A stretch of 5,643 nucleotides of DNA, from positions 4,607 to 10,249 of the forward strand of contig DGBM01000201.1 in NCBI GenBank assembly GCA_002384765.1. The letters are read 5' to 3'. Below the pieces are notes generated by a model. The model worked only from the letters and a program-made list of their open reading frames with translations, ran no database searches and had not been told where the DNA came from. Each line of letters starts with the position of its first letter. The stretch's first letter is position 1. A program made the position numbers and the translations under genes. Shown one piece after another: positions 1 to 4,870 of the stretch. The stretch is from Demequinaceae bacterium UBA4004. Lineage in GTDB: Bacteria > Actinomycetota > Actinomycetes > Actinomycetales > Demequinaceae.

Positions 1-42
1 CGGCGGCGCGGCGGTGCGGCAGTGAGGCCGTGGGCGCGGCGG

Positions 43-48
43 TAGCCT
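43..48 (+). promoter_or_regulatory. Putative -10 box (TAGCCT) for the M20 gene, leaderless arrangement
   Basis: TAGCCT fits the actinobacterial TANNNT -10 consensus and ends 6 nt before the ATG at 55, which would place transcription start on the start codon. No purine-rich Shine-Dalgarno lies in the 15 nt before the ATG, which fits leaderless initiation. No -35 hexamer is recognisable. Its TAG is also a stop for one upstream reading frame, so a chance match is possible. Confidence 0.5.
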
Positions 49-54
49 GGCCGG

Positions 55-1353
55 ATGGCAGAAGTTTCCGTGACGTCCCTCGCCCAAGACCTGATGCGCA
101 TCGACACATCCAACTTTGGCGATGACCCGGGCCCGGGGGAACGCGTCGCGGCCGAATACGTCGCCACCTTCCTGTCGGACCTCGGCCTGGATCCGGTCAT
201 TCGTGAGTCCGAACCGACACGTGCGAGCCTGACCGCCCTGTGGGAGGGCTCCGATCGGACCCGGCCGCCGCTCGTCCTTCACGGTCACCTTGACGTGGTT
301 CCCGCATTCAAGGACGACTGGTCGGTGGACCCCTTTGCGGCCGATGTCATCGACGGGATGATCTGGGGCAGGGGCGCCGTCGACATGAAGGGCGTCGACG
401 CGATGTACCTGGAGGCCCTCAGACGTCTCATCGCAACCGGTCGCAAGCCCGCTCGCGACATCGTGATCGCCTTCTTTGCCGACGAGGAACACGGCGGGCG
501 GCGTGGAGCGCGGTGGATGGTGGAAAACCATCCTGACGATTTCCGGGGCGCCACGGAGGCGGTGAGCGAGGTTGGCGGCTTCTCGATCCAGATCGCGGGC
601 AAGCGCACCTACCTCATCCAGACCGCCGAGAAGGGCATCCAGTGGCTCAAACTGGCCGCCTCCGGCGTGCAGGGCCACGGCAGCTTGGTGCATCACGACA
701 ACGCGGTGGCGCATCTTGCTGGGGCGATGTCGCGCATCGCCGACCACCGTTGGCCGCTCGACGTCTCTCCGACCGTGGAGCACCTGTTGCGTGGGGCCGC
801 CGAACTGCTGGACATCGACTACGAGCCGACCGAGGAGCGCGTCTCCCAGATCATTGCGGGCATGGGGCCGGTGAGCCGGATGATCGAGGCCTCTGTGCGC
901 AATACGTCCAACCCGTCCATGCTCGACGCCGGTTACAAGGTCAACGTGATCCCGGATGTCGCGGGCGGCTATGTGGACACGAGGTTCCTGCCCGGTCAAG
1001 AGGAGCAGGTGCTACGGACGATCGAGGAGCTTGCAGGCACCCATGTCAAGGTCGAGCAGTACATCACACAGCGCGCGATGGAGTACTCGTTCGACACCCC
1101 GCTGGTCGACAAGATGATCGCGGCGCTTCATACCGAGGATCCCGACGCCGCGGTGTTGCCGTACATGATGATGGGCGGCTCGGACAACAAGCACCTGGCC
1201 GCGCTTGGCATCGTCGGCTATGGCTTCGCACCGCTCAAACTTCCGGCCGACCTCGATTTCTCGTCGCTCTTTCACGGCATCGATGAGCGCGTGCCAATCG
1301 AGAGCCTCGAGGTGGGCGCCAACGTCGTGGAGCAGTTCCTCCTCGACTGCTGA
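55..1353 (+). CDS. M20/M25/M40 family zinc metallopeptidase (dipeptidase/deacylase-like)
   Basis: Predicted cytosolic di-zinc amidohydrolase of 432 aa, the usual length for the family. Visible motifs: LHGHLDVV (residues 75-82) with zinc ligand H78 and D80; GRGAVDMKG (106-113) with bridging D110; DEE (143-145) giving the catalytic E144 and zinc ligand E145; SEVGG (171-175) with the probable ligand E172; GHGS (207-210) in the inserted dimerisation domain; and LFHGID (406-411) with the last ligand H408. The active site is therefore complete. There is no signal peptide. Family members cleave dipeptides, N-acyl amino acids or related amides; the substrate cannot be read from the sequence. M. tuberculosis Rv2141c, which lies near uppP, is a recalled likely relative. 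The ATG at 55 lacks a good Shine-Dalgarno but has a TANNNT box 6 nt upstream. The 3' end converges on the DUF5703-like gene with 16 nt between. Confidence 0.95.
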   Translation: MAEVSVTSLAQDLMRIDTSNFGDDPGPGERVAAEYVATFLSDLGLDPVIRESEPTRASLTALWEGSDRTRPPLVLHGHLDVVPAFKDDWSVDPFAADVIDGMIWGRGAVDMKGVDAMYLEALRRLIATGRKPARDIVIAFFADEEHGGRRGARWMVENHPDDFRGATEAVSEVGGFSIQIAGKRTYLIQTAEKGIQWLKLAASGVQGHGSLVHHDNAVAHLAGAMSRIADHRWPLDVSPTVEHLLRGAAELLDIDYEPTEERVSQIIAGMGPVSRMIEASVRNTSNPSMLDAGYKVNVIPDVAGGYVDTRFLPGQEEQVLRTIEELAGTHVKVEQYITQRAMEYSFDTPLVDKMIAALHTEDPDAAVLPYMMMGGSDNKHLAALGIVGYGFAPLKLPADLDFSSLFHGIDERVPIESLEVGANVVEQFLLDC

Positions 1354-1369
1354 GGTCCCGCTGGTTGCG

Positions 1370-1627
1370 CTACGCGGCGTCCGTGCGCTGGACGTGCATG
1401 GTCCGCCTGCGCAGCCACACACGTCGAGCGCCACCCACGAAGATCACGGTGCGGGCCAACTCCCAGCGACCGTATTCGGCCTGCTCCGACAGCAATTGAG
1501 CGGTCTCGTGGCGCGTGATATTGGGCGCAATGTCGACAACTCGCCATTGGGTATGCGAACGCGTCGGACGTCTCTCCAGGCGTGGGTTGATGACGTGGCC
1601 GGAGGTCAAGCGGGCTGAGTCGGTCAT
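1370..1627 (-). CDS. DUF5703-like small basic protein, function unknown
   Basis: A small basic protein of 85 aa from the ATG at 1627. An ATG at 1639 would add four residues, but the 1627 start has GGGAG about 5 nt upstream, a usable Shine-Dalgarno. The first 26 or so residues look disordered. The remainder holds the core I associate with the actinobacterial DUF5703 family: HTQWRVVDIAP, then a helix with QAEYGRWELAR, then a GG turn and RRVWLRRR, ending in a short polar tail. The alternating hydrophobic and basic residues of the last segment suggest a beta strand with a positive face, so nucleic-acid or acidic-protein binding is possible but purely inferred. M. tuberculosis has a small conserved hypothetical gene beside uppP (Rv2137c) that I recall as similar. 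It converges with the M20 gene and is divergent from the acidic-protein gene. It is the only gene here with a convincing Shine-Dalgarno and no leaderless-type -10 box. Confidence 0.83.
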   Translation of the reverse strand: MTDSARLTSGHVINPRLERRPTRSHTQWRVVDIAPNITRHETAQLLSEQAEYGRWELARTVIFVGGARRVWLRRRTMHVQRTDAA

Positions 1628-1642
1628 CTTGTCTCCCATCTA

Positions 1643-1658
1643 ACCCCGTGAGAGGGGT
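1643..1658. repeat. Short inverted repeat between divergent starts (ACCCC/GGGGT)
   Basis: ACCCC (1643-1647) and GGGGT (1654-1658) form a 5-bp stem around a 6-nt loop, in the middle of the space between the DUF5703-like and acidic-protein starts. On the + strand the G-rich arm overlaps the only Shine-Dalgarno candidate (AGAGGGG, 1651-1657) for the ATG at 1665. It could be a small operator or an RNA hairpin hiding the ribosome site. The stem is short enough to be chance. Confidence 0.35.
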
Positions 1659-1663
1659 AACGT
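1658..1663 (+). promoter_or_regulatory. Putative -10 box (TAACGT) for the acidic-protein gene
   Basis: TAACGT fits TANNNT and ends 7 nt before the ATG at 1671 but only 1 nt before the ATG at 1665. If it is the promoter, the mRNA would start at about 1670-1671 and only the second ATG could be used. If the Shine-Dalgarno-like AGAGGGG at 1651-1657 is used instead, the first ATG is the start and the promoter lies upstream, inside the DUF5703-like gene. Confidence 0.4.
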
Positions 1664-1664
1664 C

Positions 1665-2024
1665 ATGCCTATGAGCACCAATTCTCGTGAGGCCCTGCGA
1701 CAACTGACCGGCGCGCTCGAGGCCCACCTCGAGGCGGTGATCGCACGCCGTAGCGCGGACGACGCTGCGGTGGACGACGCTTTCGATGCGGTAGCCGAAG
1801 CCTTTGAACGGTATGAGGACGCACTTGATTCCGCGTTCGGCGAGTCGCTCCCGCTGGTGCTCGATGACGACCTCAACGAGTCGTATGACGACGACGATCC
1901 CGAGGACGACGACGAGGATGACGAGGACGATCCCGAGGATCTTGAGCCCGAGGGGATCGACGGACACGCGGTGGAGAACGAGGACGAGATGGACGACGAC
2001 ATCGAGGCGTTCGACCTTCGGTAG
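1665..2024 (+). CDS. Small highly acidic protein (often labelled 'primosomal protein' in actinobacteria), function unknown
   Basis: Encodes 119 aa from the ATG at 1665, or 117 aa from the ATG at 1671. Residues 8-60 are predicted helical, with a pattern (ALRQLTGALEAHLEAV, then AFDAVAEAFERYEDAL) suggesting a two-helix hairpin. Residues 67-119 form a disordered tail with 32 Asp/Glu in 53 residues, including near-continuous runs at 75-89. I recall similar proteins in Cellulomonas-type genomes annotated as 'primosomal protein', but nothing here resembles PriA, PriB, PriC or DnaT, so that name should not be taken as function. Such tails can mimic nucleic acid or bind basic proteins. The neighbouring divergent gene encodes a basic protein, so interaction is an open possibility (inference). 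The AGAGGGG at 1651-1657 favours the first ATG; the TAACGT box at 1658-1663 favours the second. It converges with the AKR gene across 33 nt. Confidence 0.85.
   Translation: MPMSTNSREALRQLTGALEAHLEAVIARRSADDAAVDDAFDAVAEAFERYEDALDSAFGESLPLVLDDDLNESYDDDDPEDDDEDDEDDPEDLEPEGIDGHAVENEDEMDDDIEAFDLR
1893..1939 (+). repeat. In-frame direct repeat inside the acidic tail
   Basis: The 14-nt unit GACGATCCCGAGGA occurs at 1893-1906 and 1926-1939, exactly 33 nt apart, so it encodes the same Asp-Asp-Pro-Glu-(Asp/Glu) segment 11 codons apart. GAC/GAG/GAT triplets fill the space between. This is a low-complexity tract that could expand or contract by slippage in units of three, changing tail length without a frameshift. 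Confidence 0.75.
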
Positions 2025-2033
2025 TTCGCCGCG

Positions 2034-2046
2034 CACGGTCGCCGTG
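2034..2046. terminator. Weak hairpin between convergent acidic-protein and AKR genes
   Basis: CACGG (2034-2038), loop TCG and CCGTG (2042-2046) make a 5-bp perfect hairpin in the 33-nt space between the two convergent stop codons. Being palindromic it could act in both directions. There is no T-run on either side, which is common in high-GC actinobacteria but makes the call weak. Confidence 0.3.
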
Positions 2047-2057
2047 GAGTCATCGCC

Positions 2058-3020
2058 TTACCGTCGTTCCGGATACCCGAATTCGGGTGCGGTCACGTCA
2101 TCGAGCGCGGTGCGAATCGGCTCCGGAAGCACCAAGTCTTCCGCGGCGAGGCTCGGTTCCAGTTGCTCGGCGGTGCGGGCGCCGACGATCGCCGACGCAA
2201 CGCCCGGCGCGTCCCTCACCCACGCGAGCGCAACTTCGTGAGCGGAGCGCCCGAGGCCCTCGGCCGCGGTCATGAGCGCCGTCACCACCGACGCTCCGCG
2301 CGCAGTCAGGTAGGGCTCGACAAACCCGGCCAGATGGTCAGAGGCCGCGCGCGAGTCGGCCGGAATGGCGTGCGCGTACTTGCCGGTCAGAACCCCACGC
2401 CCAAGCGGCGACCATGCAAGAATCCCCATTCCCAGGGCGCGAGCCGCCGGCAAGACTTCGCGTTCGATACCCCGCTCTAACAGGGAGTATTCGACCTGGG
2501 CGGCGGCGGGCGCGGCGGCGTCTCGGGCCAAGGAGGCCGCCCGTGCCATCGCCCACCCCGGGAAATTGGACAGGCCCACCTGGCGCGCCTTGCCGGTCGT
2601 CAGCGCCACCTCAAGCGCGTGCATTGTCTCCTCGAGGGGCGTCACCGGATCGAACGCGTGGACCAGCCACACGTCCACGTGATCGGTCTGCAACCGCGCG
2701 AGCGAGGCGTCAAGGGTGTCGAGGAGTGCCCCGCGGGAGGCGTCGATCACGCCACCTTCAGGCGTGCGACGCACCCCGGCCTTGGTGCAGATCTGGATGT
2801 CCTCGCGCGAGAACCCGCCGTCGAGCAAGGACCCGATGACCGATTCGGACCCCCCGTCCGCATACGTCGCCGCCGTGTCGATCAGCGTTCCCCCGCCGTC
2901 GAGAAACGCGCCGAGCAGCCGGCCGGCCTCATCCCTGGAGGTGTCGCGCGACCACGTCATCGTCCCGAGCGCGAGGCGCGAGACCTCGGCACCTCGTGCC
3001 CCGAGACGTCTGGTCTGCAT
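2058..3020 (-). CDS. Aldo/keto reductase family oxidoreductase
   Basis: Predicted cytosolic NADP(H)-dependent reductase with a (beta/alpha)8 barrel, 320 aa from the ATG at 3020, a typical family length. The catalytic tetrad is complete: D48 (LIDTA), Y53 (TYADGGSE), K80 (ICTKAG) and H121 (VWLVHAFDP). Further hallmarks are VGLSNF (148-153), the WSPLGRGVLTGKY strand and loop (203-215), and the C-terminal VGARTAEQLE (279-288), which normally contacts the 2'-phosphate of NADPH. The natural substrate cannot be inferred; members reduce aldehydes and ketones. The frame extends to a GTG at 3044, but those eight extra residues (MRPGRFTR) precede the usual family N-terminus, that GTG has no properly spaced Shine-Dalgarno, and the 3020 ATG has a TANNNT box 7 nt upstream. 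The gene is divergent from uppP (65 nt) and convergent with the acidic-protein gene. Confidence 0.95.
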   Translation of the reverse strand: MQTRRLGARGAEVSRLALGTMTWSRDTSRDEAGRLLGAFLDGGGTLIDTAATYADGGSESVIGSLLDGGFSREDIQICTKAGVRRTPEGGVIDASRGALLDTLDASLARLQTDHVDVWLVHAFDPVTPLEETMHALEVALTTGKARQVGLSNFPGWAMARAASLARDAAAPAAAQVEYSLLERGIEREVLPAARALGMGILAWSPLGRGVLTGKYAHAIPADSRAASDHLAGFVEPYLTARGASVVTALMTAAEGLGRSAHEVALAWVRDAPGVASAIVGARTAEQLEPSLAAEDLVLPEPIRTALDDVTAPEFGYPERR

Positions 3021-3027
3021 GCGAGTG

Positions 3028-3033
3028 AACCTA
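3028..3033 (-). promoter_or_regulatory. Putative -10 box (TAGGTT) for the AKR gene, leaderless arrangement
   Basis: On the minus strand TAGGTT fits TANNNT and ends 7 nt before the ATG at 3020. An alternative reading is that the embedded AGG is a weak Shine-Dalgarno about 9-10 nt from the ATG. With a 17-nt spacer the -35 position falls at about 3051-3056, inside the uppP promoter region, but no clear -35 hexamer is seen. Confidence 0.5.
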
Positions 3034-3072
3034 CCGGGGCGCACCCTGGTCTTGGGCGCGGCGCGCGGGAAG

Positions 3073-3078
3073 TAATCT
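3073..3078 (+). promoter_or_regulatory. Putative -10 box (TAATCT) for uppP, leaderless arrangement
   Basis: TAATCT fits TANNNT and is the box here closest to TATAAT. It ends 7 nt before the ATG at 3086, placing the start site at the codon or 1 nt before it. The sequence between (TGGGCGGC up to the ATG) is not a convincing Shine-Dalgarno. The -35 position for a 17-nt spacer is about 3050-3055 (TCTTGG), a poor match. Confidence 0.55.
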
Positions 3079-3085
3079 GGGCGGC

Positions 3086-3946
3086 ATGAGTTGGTGGGAA
3101 GCTGCGGTCCTCGGCCTGGTGCAAGGCCTCACAGAATTTCTCCCGATTTCCTCGTCAGCGCATATCCGAGTGATAGGGCCGCTGCTTCCGCACGGAGGGG
3201 ATCCAGGCGCCGCCTTCACCGCGATCATCCAGTTGGGGACAGAGGCGGCAGTGCTGCTGTACTTCCGGCACGACATCGCCCGCATCATCACGGCGTGGGT
3301 GAGGGCACTGCGCGGCAGCGACGGTCGAGAACGGTCTGCCCGGTTCGGCGCAAAGAACGCCGACGCGCGTTTGGGGTGGTGGGTCATCATCGGCTCGATC
3401 CCCGTGGTGGCGCTCGGCGTGCTCTTCAAGGACGCGATCGAGTCAAGCGTAAGAAATCTCTACATCACCGCGACCGTGCTCGCCGTCTTTGGTGTGATCT
3501 TGGGCTGGGTTGACCACGTGCGCCCTGCGAGGCGTGAACTCGACACCATGCGCGGACGCGACGCCGTCTTGCTCGGCCTCGCTCAAGCGGCCGCCCTGAT
3601 TCCCGGCGTGTCACGCTCAGGGGGAACCATCACGATGGGCCGCTGGCTGGGTCTCACACGCCAGGCGGCCGCCCGGTATTCGTTCCTGCTTGCCATCCCG
3701 GCGGTGGTCGGTTCCGCGTTCTTTGAGTTGGCGACAAGTCATGGCGACCTGACCGTGGCGGGCGGTCCGGGCGTGGTGGCGACCATCATTGCCACCGCGG
3801 TGTCCTTCGTCATCGGCTATTCGGTGATCGTGTGGTTCTTGCGGATGCTCACCACCAGATCGTTCATGCCGTTCGTCGTGTACCGGCTCGTATTCGCCGT
3901 GGTGATTGTGGCGTTGCTCGTCACGGGGGCGATCGCGGCGACCTGA
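3086..3946 (+). CDS. uppP: Undecaprenyl-diphosphate phosphatase (UppP/BacA family)
   Basis: Integral membrane enzyme that removes one phosphate from undecaprenyl diphosphate, regenerating the lipid carrier for peptidoglycan and other wall polymers; in other bacteria it contributes to bacitracin tolerance. The 286 aa match the family length. Both signature motifs are present: GLVQGLTEFLPISSSAH (10-26) with catalytic E17, the Ser triplet 22-24 and H26, and PGVSRSGGT (173-181) with the conserved R177. Hydrophobic segments lie at about 43-60, 97-114, 125-141, 160-173, 199-213, 229-252 and 262-284, and the two motif loops are re-entrant in known structures of the family. The polar stretch at 73-95 is a likely cytoplasmic loop. 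The start is the only one that preserves the N-terminal motif. It is transcribed divergently from the AKR gene and converges on the PAC2 gene over 33 nt. Confidence 0.97.
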   Translation: MSWWEAAVLGLVQGLTEFLPISSSAHIRVIGPLLPHGGDPGAAFTAIIQLGTEAAVLLYFRHDIARIITAWVRALRGSDGRERSARFGAKNADARLGWWVIIGSIPVVALGVLFKDAIESSVRNLYITATVLAVFGVILGWVDHVRPARRELDTMRGRDAVLLGLAQAAALIPGVSRSGGTITMGRWLGLTRQAAARYSFLLAIPAVVGSAFFELATSHGDLTVAGGPGVVATIIATAVSFVIGYSVIVWFLRMLTTRSFMPFVVYRLVFAVVIVALLVTGAIAAT

Positions 3947-3969
3947 CGCTCACGGGTGTACCCAGCGTC
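3945..3969. terminator. Bidirectional hairpin between convergent uppP and PAC2 genes
   Basis: GACGCT (3945-3950) pairs perfectly with AGCGTC (3964-3969). Inside it GGG (3954-3956) pairs with CCC (3961-3963) around the loop TGTA, leaving a 3-nt bulge (CAC, 3951-3953): nine base pairs in all. The left arm contains the last two bases of the uppP stop codon. It fills most of the space between the two convergent stops, as expected for a shared terminator. Neither side has a T-run, so it would be a U-less actinobacterial type of terminator, or only an RNA-stabilising 3' end. Confidence 0.5.
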
Positions 3970-3979
3970 TCGTCGGCCG

Positions 3980-4846
3980 CTACTGCTTTCCGGGGCCACC
4001 TTCGCGCCGACGCAGAAACTGCTCGAATTCGGCAGCAATGGCCTCGCCCGAGGCCTCCGGAAGGCTCGCCTCGTCCATGAGGGACTCCAGTTGGCGCACG
4101 TGCTCGCCGATCTCGTTGTCGTCTTCCGCAAGTTCGTCCGCACCCCGGGCCCACGCGCCGGCCTCGTCGGGCAGGTCGCCCAGATCAATGGGAGCGCCCA
4201 CCAGCTTCTCGATCTGGCCAAGCAGCGCCAGGGTCGCCTTGGGGTTCGGCGGATGTGCCACGTAGTGGGGCACGCCCACCCACATCGATAGCACCGTGAT
4301 GCCGCGCAACTCTGCGTCATGCCCCAGCACGCCCAGGATTCCGGTAGGTCCCTCGTAGTCCGAACGCTCCAGGCCCCACAACCGCCTCGCATGCTCGCTT
4401 TCGGAGGAGACAAAGGTGGGAAAGGGTCGCGTGTGCGGAACGTCAATGAGCAAGGCGCCGCACGTGATGAGCGTGCTCACCTCGAGGTCCTCTGCGAAGT
4501 CGAGAAGCTCACCGCAGAACTGCCGCCACCGCATCGAGGGCTCGATTCCTCGCACCAAGGAAACCCGACGATCAGGCGTCGAGACGCCCGCGCACGTGGA
4601 CACCAGTGTTCCGGGCCAGGAGATGACCTTCTCCCCGTCTGCAAGCCGCGACACGGTGGGCCTGCTCACCTGGAAATCGTGGAAGTCTTCAGGATCGATC
4701 GCCCCGTACTCCTGGGCGTTCCATACGTCCGCGACGTGATCGATCGCGTGGGAAGCGGCGCTTCCCGCGTCGTTCCACCCCTCAAACGCGGCGACCATGA
4801 TCGACTCGCGTGGCGGTCCTGGGGACACCGGTGGCTGCTCACTCAT
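3980..4846 (-). CDS. PAC2 family protein (proteasome assembly chaperone-like)
   Basis: A soluble protein of 288 aa belonging to the PAC2 family (named after a eukaryotic proteasome-assembly chaperone). Evidence: an N-terminal MVAAFEGWNDAGSAAS segment (17-32), the central LEVSTLITCGALLIDVPHTRP (121-141), and the highly conserved SMWVGVPHYVAHPPNPKATLALL block (187-209). These are followed by an acidic linker (about 222-250) and a C-terminal helix AAEFEQFLRR (271-280). Residues 1-14 are proline-rich and probably disordered. The molecular role in actinobacteria is not settled; a link to the bacterial proteasome is suggested by homology only, and no Pup or proteasome gene is visible here. A comparable gene in M. 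tuberculosis is Rv2125 (recalled). The ATG at 4846 lacks a Shine-Dalgarno but has a TANNNT box 6 nt upstream. It is divergent from the HAD gene with a 24-nt gap. Confidence 0.93.
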   Translation of the reverse strand: MSEQPPVSPGPPRESIMVAAFEGWNDAGSAASHAIDHVADVWNAQEYGAIDPEDFHDFQVSRPTVSRLADGEKVISWPGTLVSTCAGVSTPDRRVSLVRGIEPSMRWRQFCGELLDFAEDLEVSTLITCGALLIDVPHTRPFPTFVSSESEHARRLWGLERSDYEGPTGILGVLGHDAELRGITVLSMWVGVPHYVAHPPNPKATLALLGQIEKLVGAPIDLGDLPDEAGAWARGADELAEDDNEIGEHVRQLESLMDEASLPEASGEAIAAEFEQFLRRREGGPGKQ

Positions 4847-4852
4847 CTACCC

Positions 4853-4858
4853 AGCCTA
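4853..4858 (-). promoter_or_regulatory. Putative -10 box (TAGGCT) for the PAC2 gene, leaderless arrangement
   Basis: On the minus strand TAGGCT fits TANNNT and ends exactly 6 nt before the ATG at 4846, the ideal spacing for transcription starting on the A of the ATG. The intervening GGGTAG is too close to the ATG to act as a Shine-Dalgarno. Its TA (4857-4858) is shared with the opposing HAD -10 box. Confidence 0.55.
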
Positions 4859-4862
4859 AACT
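4857..4862 (+). promoter_or_regulatory. Putative -10 box (TAAACT) for the HAD gene, overlapping the PAC2 -10 box
   Basis: TAAACT fits TANNNT and ends 8 nt before the GTG at 4871, so transcription would begin at about 4869-4871, leaderless or nearly so. There is no Shine-Dalgarno in CATATCCC before the GTG. It overlaps the minus-strand TAGGCT by the TA at 4857-4858. Confidence 0.5.
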
Positions 4863-4870
4863 CATATCCC

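Noticed and set aside
1..42. Possible 3' end of an upstream gene in the first bases
   Set aside because: The stretch is GC-rich with GCGGC-type repeats. Two plus frames end there (TGA at 23-25 and TAG at 43-45) and no minus-strand ATG or GTG start is present, but it is too short to support any coding call.
642..1286. 214-aa plus-strand frame inside the M20 gene
   Set aside because: Arg/Gly/His-rich translation typical of an off-frame reading of high-GC coding DNA; the M20 frame has complete active-site motifs here.
1378..1394. Inverted repeat CGTCC/GGACG as a terminator for the M20 gene
   Set aside because: It lies inside the 3' coding part of the DUF5703-like gene, has only 5 bp with a 7-nt loop and no T-run. 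Such repeats are frequent by chance at this GC content.
1272..2036. 254-aa minus-strand frame crossing the M20 end, the DUF5703-like gene and the acidic gene
   Set aside because: It overlaps three better-supported genes in other frames. Its Val/Ile/Leu-rich start is just the reverse reading of the GAC/GAG tract.
1640..2053. Serine-rich 137-aa minus-strand frame opposite the acidic gene
   Set aside because: The poly-Ser composition is what reversed GAC/GAG/GAT codons give; there is no domain-like pattern and the sense strand has a family-like helical N-terminus.
3021..3044. Upstream GTG start for the AKR (eight more residues)
   Set aside because: There is no properly spaced Shine-Dalgarno before the GTG, the extra residues precede the family N-terminus, and the predicted -10 box for the shorter start would lie within the extension.
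4319..4870. N-terminal extension of the HAD frame up to an ATG at 4319 (184 extra residues)
   Set aside because: It is wholly antisense to the well-supported PAC2 gene, shows no domain, and the HAD nucleophile motif normally sits close to the N-terminus, as it does with the GTG at 4871.
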